Shown one piece after another: positions 26,201 to 35,200 of a stretch of 64,000 nt of DNA (positions within the stretch are counted from its first letter, which is position 1; every line of letters starts with the position of its first letter). The position numbers were made by a program, and so were the translations under genes. The notes under the pieces are model-generated. The model had not been told where the DNA came from, did no database searches, and saw nothing but the letters and a program-made list of their open reading frames with translations. Origin of the DNA: Symsagittifera roscoffensis (Eukaryota > Xenacoelomorpha > Acoela > Convolutidae); contig NC_087068.1 of assembly GCF_963678635.1 (NCBI RefSeq), forward strand, positions 48,317,724 through 48,381,723. The letters run 5' to 3'.

Positions 26201-29200
26201 AACGAAAGCTTATATTCGAAACAAAACCTCTGATTTGAAGTCTGCCGATAAGGAGTCACAAACTGCACGGGGAAATAATTCCAACTTAATGCCAAATTTA
26301 AGGGTTACCGAAGACGCTTCGATTCAAGCGGAGCCAAAAACTATGACGCAAAGGACACCCATACCCATAGTGCATTCAATAAAAGGACTAACAGAAGCTA
26401 AATTTGATACCAGAAACTCTGCAATGAAGGCTGACGACAGCGAGGGTAATTTGGATTCACAAACTACGCCGCAAAAGAAAGCCGGTACATTCAAAGTCTT
26501 CCGTTTCGTAGCTTTCCCTCACAGCAAACTCGAGAGTAAAGAAAAAGAAGTAAAGGAAAAAGAAAAAGAAGAAAAGAGAACGATCGAAAGCATATTTGCT
26601 AGTGATTTGGACAGTTTTGCAGATTGGTGGCAGAAAAATGTTATAGAGAAATTGAAACCCTGCTCTGGAAATGATGTTGAAGGAGATATTGAACGAGTGA
26701 AGCACAGTTTGCTGACTCTCTGGGCAACTCAAAGTAATGTTTTGGATGGATCCTCAGTTGGTCTGAAGAGTGACGTCATTGCAACAGACAAGCGGCTGAG
26801 AGAAAGCCAAATAACTAACTTGAGCAGTAAAAAGCGACCAACATATTTGAACATCGTGAAAACTGAATACGTGAGCTTTGCTATCATAAACGAAGTCAAC
26901 ATTTTCAACAACATCTTGGGCATAAAGTATATAACGAAAAATCAGAGGGAAGCTTTTGAAAGAATCTCAGCTAATTTAGTCCTTACTGGTTGCGCGGGTT
27001 CTGGTAAAAGTTTGATTTTAATTGCAAGATTTTTGCATCAAGCATTAACAAAAAATGACCTGAAAATGGTTCTCCTTGTTTTTAATCAGCTGAAGTTGGT
27101 TGAATACAAAAATATTTTCGAAAAAGCTGAAATCAGTTTTCTGGACGTCTCGGAAACTGAATTCAAGCCCAAGTTATGGCAAAGTAAAATTGTAGTTATT
27201 CATTGCAACACACAAACCGATAATTGCCAATTGTTTCAATTTTTGAGGGATCTAAGAAACGTGGTTGTTTATGTTGATGATGCCCATGCTTGTGACCTTG
27301 ACTTTTCATCAATTCCATGTGCATGTATTGCAGTTGACTTCAACCAATGTCATATCGCAAGTGACCAAATAGGGCGGCCGCTCTGGAATATCTCAATGTG
27401 GAAGAGTTTTGATCTGGTCACGCTCACCCACAACTACCGCAGCACCTGGAACATAGTGGCAAACCTGAATAGTTTGTCACAAAAGACCAGAGTCAAGGAT
27501 GTCGTGCAGAAGAACTTCGCCGAGTACCCTCCAGAGCTGTCACATGATCCCAGCCACGGCCATTGGATTTATGGACCACAAACAGACATTGATGTCATAC
27601 ACAATGCGTTTCCAATAAGCGAAGTGAAGTTCGTGAAAGAAATGTTGCGGGTGTTAACGAAGAGATTTCCCTATTTTTCGCCGAGGTATAAGGGACAAAT
27701 GTTTACTTATAAAAATTTCTTCATTGATCCAAACGAAGACGCGTTTTACCAGCAACTAGTGCAACAAATGAATTACTTGTTTTGTGGGTTGTCTTTAATT
27801 AGTGTCAATGCGCGTGAACAGAACATATACTCGACTGAGTTCGGAGTCTGCTTCATCACTGTGGTGTTCTCAAACATGGACACAAAGATGTTGCGTTCAC
27901 TCTATAATGTAATGTCAAGAGCCAGAGCCTACTGCCATATTGTGGTAATAACGGACGAAAAAACGGATCCTGACCAACTGAAAGAATTCCTTGACATATT
28001 CAAGGAGGCTAAAGTCAGTCATACCTGGCCTTTGGATGAGGACATCAGCCTTTAAATTCAAGACCTGGATTCCTGTTTTCGAACTCCTCTTAAATGGGTG
28101 AAGACATAACAGAAGAATCTTGTAAGGATGCTGCCTGAAAAAATCTGATTCATATCAATGACTGCTGTTAACATTCTACTAATTTTAATTCAAAAGTTTC
28201 TTAGTATTTCAATGTTTTTCATGTATAAAACGGCGACTACCATGGGTGTATGAAGGCGGATAGTTTTGGCAAATATTGTTTCTGTGCAAAGTTAAAATGG
28301 ATATTTTCAGTCTCACTTGACTTTTCTGAAGAGGCGTAACCTTAATCAAAATGTTCATTTTTGTTCCGACCATTGAAAATGGGGAGGAACTTGGTATTCG
28401 GGTGTGTTTTAGTTTTTTTTTTTGCTTTTTCACGGAAAATCAGATACTGCAAATAATGATCGGACTGGGTTAAGTGATATATCATATTAAAGTTCTTTCA
28501 ATCGTGATTTCACTGTGTTGAGAAAAACCGGTTTGATTTTTGGCCTATTTTCGAGCTAATAAAGTGACCGTGGTGTAGGCTAACAATAGCATATTTAAAC
28601 ATAATTTAAGCCGTAAAAACTTACTTTTACTCAAATAAAGGTCGCTTTTGGAGTTTTTAGCGCAATTTTGGGAGTCAAAATCTTGAATATTCAAAACATT
28701 GCTGCAAAGCTTCAAAACATTGCTGGAAAATTCAAAACCTTGCTGCAAAAGTTTTTTCAATTATTTTTTTTTTCGTTTTTCTAGTCATTTTTCTTCAAAA
28801 TCTGTTTTACAATTGACCTATTTTACTATGACCCTGAATTAGGCCAAAGTTCTGTTTTTTACTTCAGATCTTTTTATCACAACATGCAGAAAAAAGCGAC
28901 ACCAATTTGAAAAAAAAAATTTTTTTTGTTTTTTTTAAGACAATGGTCGGAACATTCTGTGCTACTTGCATCACCGGCTATTCTTGTTCTCTTTTGCCTC
29001 AGGCCCGAAATTTCTTACTACCGTGGTGCTTGCATCCGTGGGGGAGATAAAAAATAATCATCCTATCTTTTTTTTGCCGTACCCGGTCCAACATTGAGGA
29101 AGCAGATGACATTTGGGCTCCTCCAACCGTTACCAAAGTGGGATTGATTCGAACCCATGTCTGTGTTAAAGTTCATGAGTCTTACCCACTCGGACACGGC

Positions 29201-32200
29201 TGTTCATCGGCTAACCGAAACTTTCATCGTCCTTTTTTTCTTATCGACTCTCTTTTTTTTGCTTTTCACTCAATGTGTTCTTCTGTCCTGGTCTTAATCG
29301 ACGTACGTGTACTAGGGAAAATTAGATTTTTTACGGAAAAGAATTGAAACCGTAAAAGTATTTTGCTCAAATTTTTGAAGGTTTGCTTATTTTTTTAAGG
29401 CTCGAATCGCTGCCTCCAGCTGCTGTTGATTTCAGTTGTCTTCGTGTTGATCTTGGCTTTAAGTGCCAGTAAATGCAGTGAGGACAGTTGATTTTTATTC
29501 GTGTTTTCAGGTAAAAACTTTAAAAGCTGTTCACGCTCAAATTTGATTTTTCGAGGTTCGAGTTTTGATTTTAATTTGTTAAATTAAATTCAAATTCATT
29601 TGCTAAAAAGAAGGCAATTGACGCTCTCCAATTGCGAAAGTGCAAATGGCACGATAAAACCCTATGACTTATAGTTTTGAAATGGGTTTAGTTTTCAGAT
29701 TTTCCAGCCGATTAAGAGCAATTGTTTTTTGATTTAGTTTTCTCAATTTAGGTTAATTTAATTAAAAAACTGCCAATCTTCTCAAAGTAGCTTTAAAATC
29801 GTATAATTTCTTATCCGGAATTCGAAAAATAAAAATAATCAAAAAATATGTTAATAATTTTTTCCGTTTCTTTGAGTTCATTGCAGCTTTTTCAACTTTA
29901 TTTTGTTTTGATTTGTTCACTGTATAAAAATTGATCCTATGTGTGCGTGGGAAAAGAAGGATTCGTTTTGCCGAAAGTTTCAGTAAACATACTTTTGTGC
30001 ACAATGGTTTCTGCCTCCTCATTGTCTAACTAGACTTATTTAGTTACGCTTTCTAATTTGTATGATGCATGAGAACAGTGTAACCAACGCCCTGAGATGG
30101 CCAGAAAATTAGAAGATTCATTATTTGAAAATGAAAACAAAATTTCGATTTCTGGTCAATCATCTACTCCTTCTGCTTCGTCGACAGCTCGATATTTTGA
30201 AAATTATAATAGAAGATTTTCAACGGTGAAATCATTTGAGGCAACTGTTATATTTTGCTCTCTGACTTTGTACATGACGCTGGGGTGGGGTGGGGTGGGT
30301 TGGGTTTGGGGAGAAAATTTGATATAGATCGGCCCTTTTTTGGTCGACCAAATTGATTATCTAAGCGTTCACAAATCAGTTGGGTGCTACACTTTGCAAT
30401 CGGGTACTACACTTTTTGTAACGTAAAGAACTGTGTTCACAGATTTCAGCGTGTATGCAGCTCACGGCATGCATGCTGTATGTGCGGCAATTTGCAGCAG
30501 CATATTTTAAAGTTTGGTCTATTGTTCCTCTTGTGCATACTTATTAAGTGTTTTTTTCAACTAATTCGTAGTTAAAATTTTTTTAATGATTTTTCTTTGG
30601 TATTTTTTGAGTTTTCAACTTCGTCGCTTTCGGTCGATTTTTTTGTCGGCCCAGTTTCTGCATTGTTTTTTTTTTCAGTCAACTACATCGATCATTTGAA
30701 TTTTATCTACGGAGATCAGAAAGCTTAATAATTTTTCGAATTTTTAATGAACAATTTTTTGACCAAATTTATCGCCTTTAATGCTCACTTTTTTCATTAA
30801 GTTGATATTTTTTTCCTTCATTTATTAAACACGTTCTGTCGTGTTTAAACTATTTTTTTTCTGCTTTGTCTACGAAAGAATGTGGCGAGTGTAGAATTTG
30901 GTTCTTTCTAGCTGATAATTTTGAAAAATGGAGAATTATAGTGTTTTTTATTTCATTAACGGGCCTATTTTTGTTGCAATCGTTTTTATAGACTTTTCAT
31001 ATTTGATAAGTTTGATGTCTTTGGGATGTTTTTCTAGGTTTTCTGCAAGTTGTTTTTTTGTGAGAATTTTTAAATTGTTTTGATTTTTTCGTTTTTCAGG
31101 TTCATTTTTTTTACTTGAATCTTAGTTTATTGCAAGCAATGGATAGGGACTTTTCTTTTCCCCAAATTTGCCTGTAGGACATGCAGGTTATTGGGTTGTA
31201 TGTGGGGTACGTTTTTGAATTAAATTAAGAGTTTCATGATCATTTGACCGAGTTTTTTATCGTTTCCATCTATATATTATGAGAGAGAAACGAATGGACT
31301 TTGTGTAGCCCAAATCCTTCATATGTTTTAGGTAATCGATTTCTATAAGAATAGAAAAAAGATATTTCTTCATTTTTTAGCCAACGATTTCTTCAAAACA
31401 TTTTTCTGATTTCTCGTTTGAAAGCTATTTGTATCGTAAGTAAGGCGAAGGTCAGCTTCGCCTCAATGTTATAAATACCTTATTCTAACCCTAGCGATAA
31501 GCGAGGATATTGCCATTTGGTATCTATTTGACTTTTTCCCGTGAATAACTCTGTTCGCAGAATGATCAAAATTCGAAATGGTATTAAATTCAAATTCATA
31601 ATAAATTCAGTTCATAATAATTTAAAGTTTTGTTGAGTTTTCGGCACACTTGGTCTGGAACGGCAAAGGTCCTGGATTCGAATCTTACAGTACCTGTTCT
31701 TTTTGCAAACGGCAAATATTCCATTTCAAAAAAAATGTCGGCCAATTATTTGTCTGTTTGTTTTTGTCGGCTTAGTTGCCACATCGTAAAATCGTTTCTT
31801 CTCATTGTACGCAAGTTACATGGTAGTTGTTTTCAGTGTTTTTTTTCTGCTGTTTGAATTTTTACTAACCTTGACTTCACATTTTTCTCTTTTTTTTTTG
31901 TTTTTTTGATTGCTTAAAATGCTCACTGGATCGCTCAAATTGCTAAAATCTTTTTAGACATAATAGTTGAAATGTCTATATCTATAGTTGGAGACTTCTT
32001 GTTATGTAATTTGTTTGCAGATGTCATATTTATTTATTTCATGTTGAAGTAAATCACTTTGGTCGAGTCCACCCATAGATCGGTGCTACTATTAAAAAGA
32101 GTTAAAGAGTTGGGGACACCTCGCGGTGCTAGCTATTGGGTGGCAAGCCACATATTGTTTGTGGGGAAATCTGAGGATGGAACTCAGAAGATTTCTTCTT

Positions 32201-35200
32201 CACCAGAGGCGAAGTTTCTCAAAGGACGGAAGTGTAATGTCGATGACATTATCAATGTCGAACTTTCTATATCTATAGTTCAATAGTTTATTTCATGTAA
32301 TATACTTCAAAGTTGGTACTTTCTATACCTATAGTTGAAGATTTCATGTTGTGTAATATATCTGCAGAAAATGTTGCATAATTAAGTGGAAATCACTTCG
32401 GATCGGAGGAGTGCTAGTATTATAAAGATAATTTGAGTTATTTCTAACATTATTTTTTTTAAAGAAAAGAACAACTCAAGAGCCTTACCGCACAGCTATA
32501 TGATCCGCTGACTGCGAATGAAAATGATTGCTTATTATTTAGTAATCAACTAAGGGAATTTTCTTTTCTTTAGGTCCTGTTCTTTGTTTCATTGAAGGCC
32601 AATAAATGTTTATGTTACTATAATCTTTTTGTGTTTTGACTTAGTATGCTCGACTGTTAAAATCAATCCCCAAGCTGAGTTAGAAAAACCCTCTGCTGCC
32701 ATGAAAATTTCAAATCGCCTTGAAACTTCGCGCTTCTATTCTATCGTCAAAAGTGGATTCCTTTTTAGATCTGAAAAAAGTATCCTTTGATCAGTTGCTC
32801 GTGTTAGGGAAGGTTTAATCCCTTAAATAGGGAAGGTTTAATTGTAAAAGATTAATAGATAAAGGAGAGCCTAGCAACAAAAATATTATGGCCCCTTTCT
32901 CTGTGATTTGACCATTCTGGAGGGCTATATATTGCTGGGTATTAGGGGGAGAGATGGCCTGGTTTCTTGGGCAGTTAGTTAAAATGAAAAATACCCAATG
33001 AAACTGGCTCTTATAACTTCGAAGAAACAATTTTTGATCAAATCAGTTGTTTTTTCTTGTTTTGTGAGATCAGTTACAATTTTGAGACTTTGTTGGTGGT
33101 TATTTCAGGGTTCCGAGTTAACGCAGGGAAGCTTAATGCATTTTCTGGACGACGTGAAGAGTGGAAAAGTAGCTGCGAGGGGAGGCACCTCTCTCTGGAG
33201 GCGTTTCAGAAGAGCCATGCACGAATTGTCCAAGGCCATGTTGTAAGTATTGTCTCTTGGCTCTTTCCCCATTATACCCCCCACCAGCCTAGTAACAAAA
33301 ATTTAAAAGCTGTCCGCACTTTGATTTTACTAATAAGGGGGCCTTATTTATTTGGGAGGGGGGGCTATAATGGGCCCAGAAAAATAGCTAAAGAAATCAT
33401 ATAAATCTTAACCCGGGGCACAGCAACGGTTCTCCGTCAAGAGCTGAACAGCTCGTATGTTGGTCCTTTTCCTTGTGGATAAATCGTCTTTGACGATACG
33501 TTTCGAAAGCTTAAGTGTAATCACCATTATCACCATCCAGTTGAGTGGTGCTGCTACCCTCTTTCAACGGCAACGTCTATTTTTGATGAAAAAATTAAGA
33601 ATGAAATTTTTTATCCGCTATTAAAATGAACTATCTTCGAGTTGCTCAGTTCCTTGAGAAGAAAAATTATTAATAGTACGAATGAGGATTTTTATTTCCA
33701 TCAGTCATTAAGTAATGAATAACAAAACTATTCAACTCAAACCTGAAAATCATTTTGAGGATATTGGAACCAGATCTAAACTGGAATTTATTATTGGATA
33801 TTATTCTGATATTTTATCTCTATAAAATTTTGAACCAATCATGCTCCATCAAACTAACAGCCCAATTGTTTGTAAGGGCTGAAACTACTTGTAGTTTCAA
33901 CACCAGAACAATTTGAATTACACTTAGAATACAGTTGTTCTCATTCTGGAACTAACACGCGTAAACCGGTGTACACTATATCTATTGAGACTAGGAGATA
34001 TAAGAGTAAGATTAAGATTGGTATTAGACTAAGAAATTGCACGAGTCTATCCGGCCGAAAATAAGATAGCATGTCGAGCAGACGGTGTACCTTATCTGAA
34101 ATTACTCTATGAGTACAGTACATAATACATAACTCAATATCGTACGAAGGTTTTGATCAAAAATTGCGTTTCTCAGGCTCGCGCCCACCTTTAGTTCATT
34201 AGTTAAAATTGGCGCTTCGTGCCTATGACGCTTTTAGATAAATTTAGTACTGACCAACCGAAAATGGATGTCGTTAGATAGTGCCCAGGGGTCCCTCTGG
34301 GTGGTGAGGGGATCGAATCCTTGAAGGGGAACCGCATGATACATTGTTTGGGCGGGGATATGTTGTGTTACTTACAATTGGCGGAGCTAGCGAGACATCA
34401 TGACAGGATTAAACAAAGACCGCAAAACCAATAGTATATTACCGCTTGATTCTTTTGCTGTAAAATTAGGAATCATATTTGTTTGTTTTTGTATAATCAA
34501 GGGTGAATTTACACTTGTAATCGGTGGATATTCAACAATCCGCCATATTTACAAGCCACCATATCTTGAAGCCGAAATTACATCAAAATTACATAACAAT
34601 TGCATAACAGCAGTATCTATATGTTGTTATGTTGCGTAACATTGTTTATTTTCAGCTTGTGTGAATGATAATCTTATTTTCGGTTTGTTGGCCCTTCGGC
34701 TTGTTAGCCTATCGCTTTGTAATTCTTATCAAGTCTGAGATACGGAGATCAGATGTGTTTCAGTGACCTGTTCTCTGTGAGTGTCATTCTGGCCATGTTG
34801 GTGCTGTCAGTGCCCCTCATAGTCGTCTCCTGTCTCTGCTACCTCCTCTGTACTATGGACACCACTGAGTCAGACGCACAATCGGGCGACGAAGATGAAG
34901 ACGATGAAGATCGGTAAATGCGACTCTTCATTCTAGCGCACCGCCGATAAATATTAGGCCCCAAAATATAAACGATCGATATTTCAGGGGCTTAATTTTC
35001 CTATAATGGAACGGATAGTCATGAATCAGGGTATCATGATTTTTGTTGCAATTAAATTCGGCTTTGTTAAATTGTGCAATTTAGAAGACAATTCTAATTT
35101 AGTCAAATGCATAGTCTTCTGAGGTTTTCTTTTTTTTATGTGAGCGGCGTGCGCTCGTTTTTAGTCCCCTTCCTTGTTGAAAAATGATTTTGACAATTCT

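Noticed and set aside
30097-30327. ATG-started 76-codon frame as a small gene
   Set aside because: It ends in a low-complexity G-run and has no recognised domain, splice partner or repeat-independent support.
34400-34639. ATG-started 79-codon frame with a hydrophobic segment
   Set aside because: It lies in TMX3 intron 6, has AT-rich codon composition like the intron, and no family is recognised.
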